64,000 nucleotides of DNA, from contig NZ_QPJD01000007.1 in the NCBI RefSeq assembly GCF_003337375.1, positions 310,001 to 374,000 of the forward strand, given 5' to 3'. The notes beneath the pieces are model-generated. The model ran no database searches. It saw only the letters and a list, made by a program, of their open reading frames with translations, and was not told where the DNA came from. The position numbers were made by a program, and so were the translations under genes. Shown here one piece after another: positions 1 to 8,546 of the stretch. Each line of letters starts with the position of its first letter. Position 1 is the stretch's first letter. This DNA comes from Paenibacillus prosopidis (GTDB taxonomy: Bacteria > Bacillota > Bacilli > Paenibacillales > Paenibacillaceae).

Positions 1-165
1 AATGCTAATACCCGTCAAAATAACGGATATCCATGCGTTATAACCGGCATGCTGAATTAATTTAGATTGGTAATTCAGAATTCCAACTCCCACAATGCTG
101 ACATAAAGAGGGAAAATGATTAAGTAGGGAGATACCATGTATTCTTCGCTGATTTCATTTCTCAC
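1..165 (-). CDS. Spore germination permease GerB-type, N-terminus only (partial)
   Basis: The reverse strand from a GTG at 165 stays open to the window edge and reads VRNEISEEYMVSPYL, then a hydrophobic helix, as at the start of GerAB-type endospore germination permeases (APC superfamily). GGAGGC at about 175-180 is a good ribosome binding site. These proteins form the membrane B subunit of nutrient germinant receptors in the spore inner membrane. It lies 40 bp downstream of the gerC-type gene in the same direction, so the operon order is A-C-B. Only about 55 residues are visible; the family call rests on these and on context. Confidence 0.72.
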   Translation of the reverse strand, partial: MRNEISEEYMVSPYLIIFPLYVSIVGVGILNYQSKLIQHAGYNAWISVILTGISI

Positions 166-205
166 TTAAATGCCGCCTCCCAAACTTTAACATTGCTGCC
201 GTCAC

Positions 206-1306
206 TCACCGACCGGTCTGGACAATGGTAACATTAACGCTTACTGTTGTTTTTAATGCCTCATAATGATCTTGAAAATCCCGATCATCCCATTTATATG
301 ATCTGCTTCTTATTAGATCGCCAAAGCCTACCGGGTCCACGTTATTTCTTTTGCATAACGATACAAACTTTTGAATTTCTTTTTCAAAATATGCCTCCAT
401 CATTTTCTCAAGCCATACACGTTGATCCTTCGATGCAAGATTAATCCATTTAGGAACATCTCTAACTTGTGCGTCCAATTTCAAATGGATTGAAACGCAT
501 GCCGGAGGTCCGATGCTAATCACCTTAAATGTTGACTTAGAACCGATACTGTTCATTAAGAAGTAATCGCCGCGGTTTTGATTCGGTCCCCTCACAGGAA
601 CCATGATGCTCCCATTCTTTGAGTTTTCCAGCAGCATCTTCAGTAAGAATGCTTCCCTTATACTGATTTTGGTTTTGAATTTATCGCCTTTGAACAAAGC
701 TAAACCGTCGATTTTTATTTCTCCGTGTTCTACTGTGAAATACGGTAAGAAGACATCCCGTCCTTCGCCGAAAAAATTAAAAAAAGTTACGTGAAGGTTC
801 GTCAACGGAAAATTTCCGCTCCTAATATTCTGCTTAATCATATCGAATAAAAAATATGGATCACGTTTGTTCTCGGTTACGTTCAATATTTCCAAAGCGT
901 CTCTATCCGCAACACCGAGGTGAGTTCTGAGTGATATTTTGGGATCGCGGATTAGACTGGTGATTGCTGTTTCGATACCTTTGCGCGCGAACGTTTCTCC
1001 AAACAGCGCCATTCTCAGCTGTCCATATTCAATCGGGAAATCAAGCTTTGTATTTAGCCTTGGCATGCTGTCGTACATGGAGTTCGACTCCGTCACGAAA
1101 AATTCTAACTTCGTTTTTCCTACTTCTTCGTAATTGGTAATAAGAGCAGCGCTTTGTATTCCATTCCGGGCGGCATCGTAACCGACGGTTTGGATAAGTT
1201 TAATATTATTCACAATATTTTGATCGCCGCACGCGGTAATCAATGTACTTAGAACGATAATCAGAAAAGCTTTTCTCATATCCATAATCCCCGCTTTCTC
1301 TCTCAT
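206..1306 (-). CDS. Ger(x)C family spore germination lipoprotein
   Basis: The 366-residue product is the C subunit of a germinant receptor. It has a short signal sequence ending in a lipobox (LITAC, cysteine about residue 26), so it is probably lipid-anchored by Lgt, whose gene is also in the window. Length and layout fit the GerAC family (usually about 350-400 aa). The ATG overlaps the stop of the upstream gerA-type gene (ATGA), indicating translational coupling; a later start at the Met just before RKAF would give a tidier signal peptide. Expected on the outer face of the spore inner membrane. The germinant cannot be told from sequence. Confidence 0.88.
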   Translation of the reverse strand: MREKAGIMDMRKAFLIIVLSTLITACGDQNIVNNIKLIQTVGYDAARNGIQSAALITNYEEVGKTKLEFFVTESNSMYDSMPRLNTKLDFPIEYGQLRMALFGETFARKGIETAITSLIRDPKISLRTHLGVADRDALEILNVTENKRDPYFLFDMIKQNIRSGNFPLTNLHVTFFNFFGEGRDVFLPYFTVEHGEIKIDGLALFKGDKFKTKISIREAFLLKMLLENSKNGSIMVPVRGPNQNRGDYFLMNSIGSKSTFKVISIGPPACVSIHLKLDAQVRDVPKWINLASKDQRVWLEKMMEAYFEKEIQKFVSLCKRNNVDPVGFGDLIRSRSYKWDDRDFQDHYEALKTTVSVNVTIVQTGR

Positions 1307-2808
1307 TTATCGTGAAAATCGTTCTTCTTCCGTTTAACCGGCTCAGGTTTGTACCTAATTAAAGAATGTGGTTTTAAGAACCGCATCCTATGATTAAGAA
1401 ATTGAAACGACGGACGTATAAAGCTGTCTTTAAGATCCTGGACCCGTAAAGGATATATTGGCACGATATACGGAACGCCTAATGAGGTAAGACGGGTAAT
1501 ATGGACGAGCAGAAAAACAATCCCGATAAACATGCCTAGTCCGCCCCATAAAGCTGACAAAACGATCAAGGGGAAACGTAAAAACCGTATCGTATTCGAC
1601 ATCTTATAAATCGGTGTCGCAAACGAGGCCAACGCCGAAAAGGCGACGATGATGACCAGAATATTGCTTGTCAAACCGGCTTGGACAGTAGCCTGTCCAA
1701 TTATAATACCTCCTACGATACCTAATGTTTGACCGATCTTTGTCGGCAATCTGGCGCCGGCTTCCCGGAGAAATTCGATTGTAATTTCCAAGAAAAGCAC
1801 TTCAATCAGAGGGGGGAACGGGACATTTTTTCTGGAATAAATTAGCGGCTCCAACAAATCTCTCGGGATGACCTCGTAATGGAAAGTGGTTATGGCGATA
1901 TACATTGACGTTGCAAATAAAGAAAAAACAACTCCGAAAATTCGAATCAGCCTAAAAAAAGAACCCAATAACCAAGACAAATAATAATCTTCCGGGGAAA
2001 TGAAAAACTGAAACAATGTAGAGGGCGCCATAACAAAATAAGGAGAACCGTCGCTTATGATCGCAACTTGCCCGCTGATCAGGCCAAACACTACCCGGTC
2101 TCGGCGTTCCGTAGTCACAAATAACGGAAACGGCGTAAACGAGTTGTCCGAGATGAATTGATCTAAAACAGACGTATCCCAGATAATGTCATAATCGATT
2201 TGGTTCAGCCTTTGCTCTGCGGTTTGAACGATCTTTTCATTGGTCACCCCGTCGATGTAAATAATCGCGACTCTTGTTTTGGATGCTGATCCCATCGTTA
2301 CTTCTTTTACTATTAAGTTTGGGATGTTGATTTGCGCTCTTAACAAGCGGATGTTCGTATCCAGGTCCTCGACAAACCCGACCTTCGGTCCGACAACACT
2401 GAACTCGTTTTCGGTATCGTTGTTTTTTCGTAATCCTTCTTTACTCGCAACATTAACCAGCGCACATTTCCGATCGTGTTGATCAAGCTGGGCAATTACA
2501 TATCCTTTCAGCAGCTTCGCTTGAATGTCATTAACCTGATCCGTTATTTCAACATCATCAATCGGAATCCAAGCTTTTAGATCCTCAAGCTTCCGGAGCT
2601 CGGAATCCAATGCACGGTTTTGCACCGGAAGAATGACATTGGACTGCAGCAGATTCTCGTCGATCAACGTTTTGAAATAGGAGATGCTTACTTGTTGATC
2701 GGCAATAGAAATTTGACTGGTTGTAAAGTCGCTAGATTGCCCAGATAGATTTTTTAATTGGTCGATGTCCTTGAAGTCCGTTTTCAGCTTATTCATCATA
2801 TTTTCCAC
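1303..2808 (-). CDS. GerA family spore germination protein (A subunit)
   Basis: The 501-residue protein has a soluble N-terminal half (about 1-270) and a membrane half with about five hydrophobic segments, including the conserved stretch around PFPPLIEVLFLEITIEF and the GIVGGIIIGQA region typical of GerAA, GerBA and GerKA. It is the first gene of the A-C-B receptor operon. The open frame begins at a GTG (2808), but an ATG three codons in (2799) sits better behind the weak GAGTGG ribosome binding site. Expected in the spore inner membrane, where A-family proteins assemble the nutrient-gated channel. Family assignment is secure; specificity is unknown. Confidence 0.92.
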   Translation of the reverse strand: MENMMNKLKTDFKDIDQLKNLSGQSSDFTTSQISIADQQVSISYFKTLIDENLLQSNVILPVQNRALDSELRKLEDLKAWIPIDDVEITDQVNDIQAKLLKGYVIAQLDQHDRKCALVNVASKEGLRKNNDTENEFSVVGPKVGFVEDLDTNIRLLRAQINIPNLIVKEVTMGSASKTRVAIIYIDGVTNEKIVQTAEQRLNQIDYDIIWDTSVLDQFISDNSFTPFPLFVTTERRDRVVFGLISGQVAIISDGSPYFVMAPSTLFQFFISPEDYYLSWLLGSFFRLIRIFGVVFSLFATSMYIAITTFHYEVIPRDLLEPLIYSRKNVPFPPLIEVLFLEITIEFLREAGARLPTKIGQTLGIVGGIIIGQATVQAGLTSNILVIIVAFSALASFATPIYKMSNTIRFLRFPLIVLSALWGGLGMFIGIVFLLVHITRLTSLGVPYIVPIYPLRVQDLKDSFIRPSFQFLNHRMRFLKPHSLIRYKPEPVKRKKNDFHDK

Positions 2809-2830
2809 TCATATTTGAATTTGATGATGG

Positions 2831-2861
2831 TATTTTTTGCACAATAACTGTAATTTATTCA
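2831..2861 (-). promoter_or_regulatory. Possible forespore sigma-G/F-type promoter of the ger operon
   Basis: On the minus strand TGAATA (2856-2861) is followed 16 bases later by CAAAAAATA (2831-2839), upstream of the gerA-type gene. Germinant receptor operons are normally transcribed by sigma-G, whose -35 is TGAATA-like. The -10 match is poor, so this is tentative. Confidence 0.25.
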
Positions 2862-2892
2862 CTATCGCTCGGTGGGTGCCGGAAGCTTGGCA

Positions 2893-2924
2893 TGAAAAAG
2901 AGCACCTTCCAAGGTGCTCTTTCA
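2893..2924 (-). terminator. Intrinsic terminator after the zinc-ribbon gene
   Basis: Perfect inverted repeat GAGCACCTT/AAGGTGCTC with a short loop, followed on the minus strand by a T run. It ends the transcript of the gene at 2947-3168. Confidence 0.85.
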
Positions 2925-2946
2925 TCATGGCTATCGATCATTGCTT

Positions 2947-3168
2947 CTAATATCTCGAAATAATCCCTTCTTTAATGAACTCTTGTATCGTTTTTATCGG
3001 TATTCCCGTCATTTTATGTACCTCTAACAAAGTAGGCTTTGAATGATTCCTTAAATAAGTTTTCACCTTTTCAATATCGTCTTTTAGTTCATCCGTACAA
3101 ATCATGCAAAAAAAAGATTGTCTATTAAACATCACTTGCCCGCATTTTGTGCAGTTCGTTATACCCAT
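2947..3168 (-). CDS. Small zinc-ribbon/HTH protein resembling flagellar-operon protein YvyF
   Basis: The 73-residue protein begins with CTKCG and a second pair CMIC (about residues 6-24), a likely zinc ribbon. A C-terminal segment (about 45-73) resembles a small DNA-binding helix-turn-helix ending in IKEGIISRY. This layout recalls the YvyF family encoded beside flagellar genes in Bacillus, here found alone. It is preceded by a cyclic-di-GMP-I riboswitch with a terminator, so expression should follow the second messenger that switches motility and biofilm states. A regulatory link to motility is inference; DNA binding has not been shown for this copy. Confidence 0.65.
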   Translation of the reverse strand: MGITNCTKCGQVMFNRQSFFCMICTDELKDDIEKVKTYLRNHSKPTLLEVHKMTGIPIKTIQEFIKEGIISRY

Positions 3169-3215
3169 TCGTATGAGCTTCCTTTCCTAGACGGATTTTA
3201 GAAAAAGAACGCAAA

Positions 3216-3251
3216 AAGAGCTTACCCGCGTTGCGCATAGATAAGCTCAAA
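3216..3251 (-). terminator. Riboswitch expression-platform terminator (attenuator)
   Basis: On the minus strand GAGCTTA (3251-3245) pairs with TAAGCTC (3227-3221) and is followed by five T residues. It sits between the riboswitch aptamer and the start codon at 3168, so it can abort transcription before the gene. Confidence 0.75.
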
Positions 3252-3261
3252 TAAGTTTAGC

Positions 3262-3350
3262 TTCTATTGGCAACTGGCTGGCATAGTTTAAAAAAACGTT
3301 AGCCCCTGTAGCTTTGCGTCATCATCTTTCAATGATTTTGCCTTTATCAA
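3262..3350 (-). promoter_or_regulatory. Cyclic-di-GMP-I (GEMM-I) riboswitch aptamer
   Basis: The minus strand carries the GEMM-I landmarks in order: AAAGGCAAA opening the P1 stem (about 3338-3345), a P2 hairpin ATCATTGAAAGATGAT with a GAAA-type loop, the conserved GACGCAAAGCTACAGGG core (about 3305-3321), CTAA, then TATGCCAGCCAGTTGCC closing P1 at 3269-3273. These match the class I cyclic-di-GMP aptamer. It is followed directly by an intrinsic terminator and the small zinc-ribbon gene at 2947-3168, so it most likely controls transcription read-through. Whether the ligand turns the gene on or off cannot be read with certainty. Confidence 0.88.
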
Positions 3351-3424
3351 ATTTTCAAAGTATCTCTTCTACTATTCCTTCTACTATAATAATCCAATTA
3401 TATAGTGTTTTACAAGTTTCGATA

Positions 3425-4666
3425 TTATTCGACATTCCTATCTACGGTATAGCGAACCATTGTCCGCTTTTTACGTGCGCTTAAACCCTGCATCATGATC
3501 AACAGTCCGGCTAAAGAAAGTATCATGCCTGACGTCACGAATATCCAATGAATGCCCAGAAATAAACCAAGACCGCCGCCGATCAAAGGGCCCGCCATGG
3601 AGCCAAGCTGATTGGCGCTTGCCGTCAAGCCAAACGATCTTCCCCGGAATTCTTCCGGCGTGCTCTGCACAAACAAAGTATTGACGGTTGGAGCAATGCC
3701 CGCTATGAATAACCCGAATACGAATTGTACGAAGGTAAATAACCACAGCTGATCTACAAAATACTGAAAACAGACGACAAGCCCCGATCCCGCCAAACAA
3801 AACGATAGCATCCGCATATACCCGAGCCGCTCGCCGGCCCTGCCCCATAGCGGTGAAGCAATAATTCCAGCTATACCGATCAATGAAAAAACATATCCTG
3901 ACGTTAACACGGCATCCCGCACGTTACCCTGAAGGTCGGCGATATGCAAGGTGAGCAAAGGCTGGATCATATTATAGGCTATTTGAAAGACAAGCAGCAG
4001 CAGAAGTAAATTCCTTAAGGTAGGGCTTGAGATTACGAGTTTAAAATTGCCCCAATAGGTCGACTTGTTCCCCCCGGTTCTCGTATGACCTTCCCTGACC
4101 CAGAAGATAACCGCAAGCGTGGCCGTCAGAATGATCGCTCCCGCAACGACAAATGACATCCGCTGCCCAAAAGCTGTCGCGAGCAGACCGCCGAAGAAAG
4201 GACCTAGAATTCCCCCTGTCATCGTTCCCGCTTGCATAATACCAAGACTCCAGCCCATCTTGTCCCGCGGCGCTACTGATGCTACGATCGCCATTGATGC
4301 AGGAACAAATCCTCCCACAAACCCATGAAGCATGCGAACCGCCATCAATTGCCAGGGGGATTGTACTGCCGCAATCAACGCATAAATGATCGCCAAGCTT
4401 ATGCCTGCGCGAATGACCATTTTACGTTTGCCATATTTGTCGGCCATCGAGCCCCAAAAAGGGGCCATCACTGCTCCGACGAGAAAAGCGGATGAGTGCA
4501 CGATTCCTGCCCATAAGTTTACCGATGATTTACTAACGCCGAGTTCGAACAGGAAAAGCGGGAGAAAAGGAACCGCCATCGTATAACTGGCACTGCAGAG
4601 CAGCACACCCTCCCATAAGATCCACATCGTTCGCTTCCATGTTTGCATATAACCGCTCACATCCAA
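3425..4666 (-). CDS. MFS transporter (multidrug-type, DHA1-like)
   Basis: The 413-residue protein has about twelve hydrophobic segments and the major facilitator loop motif GSMADKYGKRK between helices 2 and 3 (about residues 66-76), with a related GRAGERLG in the second half. This pattern and the length fit proton-driven drug or metabolite exporters such as Bmr and TetA relatives. It is divergent from the sodium transporter gene at 4809. The open frame starts at TTG 4666; ATG at 4648 (MQTWKR) is an alternative start. The substrate cannot be predicted. Confidence 0.85.
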   Translation of the reverse strand: MDVSGYMQTWKRTMWILWEGVLLCSASYTMAVPFLPLFLFELGVSKSSVNLWAGIVHSSAFLVGAVMAPFWGSMADKYGKRKMVIRAGISLAIIYALIAAVQSPWQLMAVRMLHGFVGGFVPASMAIVASVAPRDKMGWSLGIMQAGTMTGGILGPFFGGLLATAFGQRMSFVVAGAIILTATLAVIFWVREGHTRTGGNKSTYWGNFKLVISSPTLRNLLLLLLVFQIAYNMIQPLLTLHIADLQGNVRDAVLTSGYVFSLIGIAGIIASPLWGRAGERLGYMRMLSFCLAGSGLVVCFQYFVDQLWLFTFVQFVFGLFIAGIAPTVNTLFVQSTPEEFRGRSFGLTASANQLGSMAGPLIGGGLGLFLGIHWIFVTSGMILSLAGLLIMMQGLSARKKRTMVRYTVDRNVE

Positions 4667-4734
4667 TTCGTATGTTTGATCGGAGATGGTATTATTTTAA
4701 TAAGTATACAATGATTATAAAAGCGTTTAATAGG

Positions 4735-4762
4735 TTCAATATAAAGAATATCATGTTATAAT
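4735..4762 (+). promoter_or_regulatory. Probable sigma-A promoter of the sodium transporter operon
   Basis: TTCAAT (4735-4740), a 16-base spacer and a perfect TATAAT (4757-4762) lie about 45 bases before the TTG start at 4809, whose ribosome binding site is AAGGAAGTGA. Confidence 0.45.
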
Positions 4763-4808
4763 CTCATATGACGTTTTTATATTCATTAAATAAGGAAGTG
4801 ATAACTAA

Positions 4809-6355
4809 TTGGAAGAACAACGTGAACAGTGGGGCTCCCGGGCAGGTTTCATACTGGCTGCAATCGGTTCTGCGGTCGGTCTGGGCAACATCTGGAGGTT
4901 TCCGTACGTAGTATACGACAATGGAGGAGGGGCATTTTTAATCCCGTACTTCTTCGCATTAATAACGGCAGGAATTCCGATCTGCTGTTGGAATTCGGAA
5001 TCGGGCGGACAGGACGAGGATCCGCGCCGTTGTCACTGAGCAGGCTATCCCGTAAGTTCGAGTGGCTCGGCTGGTGGCAGGTTCTGATTTGTTTTGTCAT
5101 TACGACCTATTATGTGGCGATTATTGCTTGGGCGATCAGCTATTTCTTCTACTCGTTCAACTTGAGCTGGGGAGAGGATACGGAGGCATTTTTGTTTGGT
5201 ACCTATTTAGGGGTACCCGACGATGTTGTAACGGAAACAGGATGGAATTTCGGAGGCTTGCAGTGGCATATTCTGATCCCCCTAATCGCTGTATGGGCAG
5301 GGACGTATTATGTGCTCTACCGCGGCGTAAAGAAAGGCATTGAGAAGGTTAGTAAACTTTTTATCCCTATTCTGTTTGTTATCATGATCTTGTTTGTTAT
5401 CCGTGCAGTTACGCTGCCGGGTGCGGCTGTAGGCTTAAATCACCTGTTCACGCCGAATTTCGGAAAAATACTGCCGGAATTTCTCGGGGGCACAAATCCG
5501 GAATGGCATAGAGTATGGATGGCGGCCTATGGGCAAATTTTCTTTAGTCTTTCGGTTGCGTTTGCGATTATGATCACCTACAGCAGCTATCTCAATAAGA
5601 AACAGGAAGTTAACAACAGCGCATTTATTATGGCCTTCAGCAACAGCGGATTCGAGTTTCTTGCCGCAATCGGCGTATTTGCAGCGATTGGCTTTATGGC
5701 GGTGTCCTCAGGCAGCGATGTGAAAGATGTGGCTGATGCAGGCGTCGGTCTTGCTTTTGTCGTATTTCCAAAAATCATTAACGCCTTCCCTGTACTAAAC
5801 GGTTTGTTCGGAGCGCTCTTTTTCCTGTCGCTCATCATTGCCGGTTATACGTCTTTGATCTCCATCATTGAAGTGTTGATTGCTGCCTTGATGGATAAAT
5901 TCCGTTTGACCCGTAAAGCAGCCGTGAATTGGGTCATCGGCATTTGCGCGCTCATTAGCATTATTTATACAACCGGAGCCGGTGCGGTGCTGCTTGATAT
6001 CGTGGACCATTTCATTAATAACTTTGGTATTGTCATTGCAGGCCTGCTGGAAGTGATCCTTATTGGCTGGTTCGCTAACATAACACGCATTCGGGAGGAT
6101 AACAACCTGGTTTCCGACTTCCGCGTAGGCGTTTGGTGGAACGTGATGATTATGGGCATGACCCCGATCGTATTGCTATTCATGACCGTCAAGAACTTCC
6201 AATTTGAATTCTCGGAAGCGTACGAAGGCTACCCGTTTCATGCGCTGCTTATATTCGGTTGGATAATGGTCGGTATGACTCTGTTAATCGCATTTTGCCT
6301 CGCATACGCGTTCAAATGGAAAACAGATTATAAACAGGAGGTGTCCCGTTCATGA
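4809..6355 (+). pseudogene. Neurotransmitter:sodium symporter family transporter, single-base frameshift
   Basis: The reading starts at TTG 4809 and gives the classical NSS N-terminus with [14 protein letters not shown] (about residues 20-33), the sodium and substrate site. It then loses frame near 4980-4984: frame 1 continues ICCWNSES and stops at 5039, while another frame resumes exactly at the expected LLLEFGIG segment and runs to 6355. One base appears to be missing. The joined protein would be about 514 aa with 11-12 helices, the bacterial methionine/alanine importer (MetP-like) size. As written the gene is broken; the MetS-like partner at 6352 is intact, so a recent mutation or a sequencing error are both possible. 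Confidence 0.85.
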
Positions 6356-6462
6356 GTGGAGCGGCGATTGGCATGTTTCTGTTCGGTGCGGTCTTTCTGT
6401 GGGGCGGTCTAGCTCTTACGATTGCAATAGCAATAAAGAAAAATAAAAAGCATAATGCATAG
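6352..6462 (+). CDS. MetS-like small subunit of an NSS methionine/alanine importer
   Basis: A 36-codon ORF beginning MSGAAIGMFLFGAVF, with a single transmembrane helix containing FLWGGL and ending in a lysine-rich tail. It matches the pattern of MetS-type small subunits that accompany MetP transporters of the NSS family. The ATG overlaps the stop of the transporter (ATGA), and GGAGGTG lies just upstream, so translation is coupled. It would act in the membrane as an obligatory partner of the large subunit. Function is inferred from pattern and position. Confidence 0.8.
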   Translation: MSGAAIGMFLFGAVFLWGGLALTIAIAIKKNKKHNA

Positions 6463-6470
6463 AAATAAAC

Positions 6471-6511
6471 GCACAAAAACCCTGACCTCTTACAGGTCGG
6501 GGTTTTTGTGC
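6471..6511. terminator. Bidirectional intrinsic terminator between transporter and kinase
   Basis: Long stem CACAAAAACCC..GACCT / AGGTC..GGGTTTTTGTG with A and T runs on both sides, placed between two convergent genes. Confidence 0.85.
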
Positions 6512-6530
6512 TGGAGGAGAGAAGCTAATG

Positions 6531-7799
6531 TCATCTATTCGGGAAAATAAGTTTAAATTCCGTGCCTTTTCCTATTTCACTTTTAATTTCGATTTTTCCA
6601 TTCATCTTTTTTATGATACCGAATGAAACCATGGTTCCGAGTCCGGTCCCTTTTTCCTTTGTGGAGTAATAGGGGGTTCCAAGCCGTTTGATTTGCTCTG
6701 AAGTCATACCGTTACCCGTATCACTGATGACAATCACAACATGATCATTCGATTTATTAGTCTTAAGCTCTAAAACACCGCCGCCCTGCATAGCCTCAAT
6801 AGCATTCTTGCCAATATTAATTAAAGCCTGCCGAAATTTATATCTGTCTCCGACAATAATAAGCGAGTTGTCTTTCAATTTGGTTTCATTTATTTGTATA
6901 TTATTGTAATTCGCATAAGTCAGAAGAACATTCGATAAATAACTGATTTCGTCATTAATATTAATTTTTTCAATCACTTCAGGATCCGGTTTTGCAAGCG
7001 AGAGATAATCAGTAATAATAAGCTGCGCACGGTCTAATTCCTCAAAGCATATTCTTTTGTAAAAATCCTTCTTCTCTTTATCTAAATATGCCGTTCCCAG
7101 CAATTCGATAAAACCCCTTACGGTTGTAAGCGGGTTGCGAATCTCATGAGCTACGGAAGCGGCCATATCGCCAACAATTTTCATTTTCTCGCTTTTGATA
7201 ACCTCTTCTTGCATGTGAAAATATTTGTTTAGAAATTCAATTACATACACGCATAGACCAACAATGATTCCTTGCAATACATATGTCTCCAAGGTTGCTA
7301 GCGGTTTATCGAATAATAGTTCGGTTCTACCCGTCCATGAGAGATATATTGTAAAGGTTATCAGTTTAATAAGCGAACATAAAATAACCGATACGATTAT
7401 TTTGTAAGTTAATTTTAAAGAACTGTACACTTTATAAACAAAGACGAATAAGACAAAACTAGGCAATAAGGCAGCAATATAAATGAATTCGTTTGGACTT
7501 CCAAGAAAATGACGGCATAAAAGAACAGTGAGATATAATAAAATGGAAACCGGTAACCCTCCATACAAAGAACCGATTATCAATGGGATCGAACGGAAAT
7601 CATAGATTAGTCCATTAAGATGTATCGGAAATGACATCGTTGAAATAATGGCTATTGAAAAGAGAATATACAACAAAAACCGGTATAATAGAATTCTGCT
7701 TTTGGTTTTATGTATATAAGGATAAAAAAACAGTGGGGTAAAGATTATGAAAATGTTCAATAATAAATCTTTGAAATAGCCTATCATAAAGGCCCCCAT
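6531..7799 (-). CDS. Membrane sensor histidine kinase, KinB-like
   Basis: The 422-residue protein has an N-terminal membrane region with about six helices (residues about 10-190) resembling the 5TM LytS/KinB-type sensor. A HisKA domain follows with MAASVAHEIRNPLTTVRGF (phospho-acceptor His about 217). The HATPase domain carries NIGKNAIEAM (N box), DTGNGM and GTGLGTMVSFGII (G boxes). Architecture and size resemble KinB of the sporulation phosphorelay, which feeds Spo0F. No response regulator is adjacent, which fits an orphan phosphorelay kinase. ATG 7799 or the ATG at 7787 behind GGGGG may be the true start. The link to sporulation is inference from architecture. Confidence 0.82.
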   Translation of the reverse strand: MGAFMIGYFKDLLLNIFIIFTPLFFYPYIHKTKSRILLYRFLLYILFSIAIISTMSFPIHLNGLIYDFRSIPLIIGSLYGGLPVSILLYLTVLLCRHFLGSPNEFIYIAALLPSFVLFVFVYKVYSSLKLTYKIIVSVILCSLIKLITFTIYLSWTGRTELLFDKPLATLETYVLQGIIVGLCVYVIEFLNKYFHMQEEVIKSEKMKIVGDMAASVAHEIRNPLTTVRGFIELLGTAYLDKEKKDFYKRICFEELDRAQLIITDYLSLAKPDPEVIEKININDEISYLSNVLLTYANYNNIQINETKLKDNSLIIVGDRYKFRQALINIGKNAIEAMQGGGVLELKTNKSNDHVVIVISDTGNGMTSEQIKRLGTPYYSTKEKGTGLGTMVSFGIIKKMNGKIEIKSEIGKGTEFKLIFPNR

Positions 7800-7934
7800 C
7801 TTACATCGTATAGTAATTTACTCATCCAATTGAGCTCCTTAAAGCAGAAGGTTTAAAATAATCATACCACCACATTAACCAACGCAACAGCATTACTTAT
7901 TTACATCTCGTGGAAATTGATAGTTAGTCACATA

Positions 7935-7963
7935 TAAAAAAGACACCCTTACAGGTGTCTTCT
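7935..7963 (-). terminator. Intrinsic terminator after the small acidic-protein genes
   Basis: AGACACC/GGTGTCT stem followed on the minus strand by six T residues, just past the stop of the gene at 7973. Confidence 0.85.
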
Positions 7964-7972
7964 TCTCTCTGC

Positions 7973-8197
7973 TTATTCAAGCTCGCGGCATTGTTCTTCG
8001 TCGCCCGAAAGTTCCTCTTCCGAGCCGAATTCGGTACCTTCCAGGTCCTGTCTTTCAATATGGCCTTTGACCGCCGCGATCGCATCAACGTCCGGATCTT
8101 TGATTGGTTCATTTCCGTCTTCGACGATGCGGGATTCATCATAGCGTTCATTACGGCTCGTTACGGGCACATATTTTTCCAATTCCCTGTCATTCAT
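7973..8197 (-). CDS. Small acidic protein of unknown function with a SASP-like TEF motif
   Basis: The 74-residue product is very rich in Asp and Glu, has no hydrophobic helix, and contains GTEFGSEEE (about residues 54-62). This recalls the (G)TEFASE sequence cut by the germination protease GPR in gamma-type small acid-soluble spore proteins. AAAGGA lies at a normal distance before the ATG, and a terminator follows the stop, so it is a real small gene. It follows another such gene at 8247. I do not recognise the family with certainty. Confidence 0.6.
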   Translation of the reverse strand: MNDRELEKYVPVTSRNERYDESRIVEDGNEPIKDPDVDAIAAVKGHIERQDLEGTEFGSEEELSGDEEQCRELE

Positions 8198-8246
8198 TTG
8201 AGTTTCAATCCTTTGTATTCAATTGATGTTTTTATGCCACCGGCAA

Positions 8247-8411
8247 TTATTCTTCATTGGTTGCTGTTCTTTGGTTTTGTTGAAATGCTTCAGCCGCTTC
8301 CTCAGCGGGCTCTACGGCAAACTCCGTATCCTCTTGATTTGCCGCAGGCATTTTATTCAATTTGGTCGTCTGCACTTCTGCTTTAGACGCTTGGTTATGC
8401 TGCTCTGCCAT
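8247..8411 (-). CDS. Short gamma-type SASP-like protein
   Basis: This 54-codon ORF has a strong ribosome binding site (GGGGGTG) before the ATG at 8411. The product begins MAEQHNQASKAEVQ, is hydrophilic and Gln/Glu/Ala-rich, and carries DTEFAVE (about 29-35) close to the TEFASE protease-recognition motif of gamma-type small acid-soluble spore proteins. A glutamine- and asparagine-rich tail follows. It is about half the usual length of SspE. It would serve as an amino-acid reserve in spores if the assignment is right; that is inference from composition and motif. Confidence 0.55.
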   Translation of the reverse strand: MAEQHNQASKAEVQTTKLNKMPAANQEDTEFAVEPAEEAAEAFQQNQRTATNEE

Positions 8412-8546
8412 GGATAACACCCCCTTTACCTATAAAAGCAGACCCATGTAGATTGCGTTTTTTTCTTGAATTATATTCAAATCATGCATAGTTATGTTGG
8501 ACGAAGTTCAAGCTATTGAGGAATTTGAGAATGGGAGGTAAGATGA

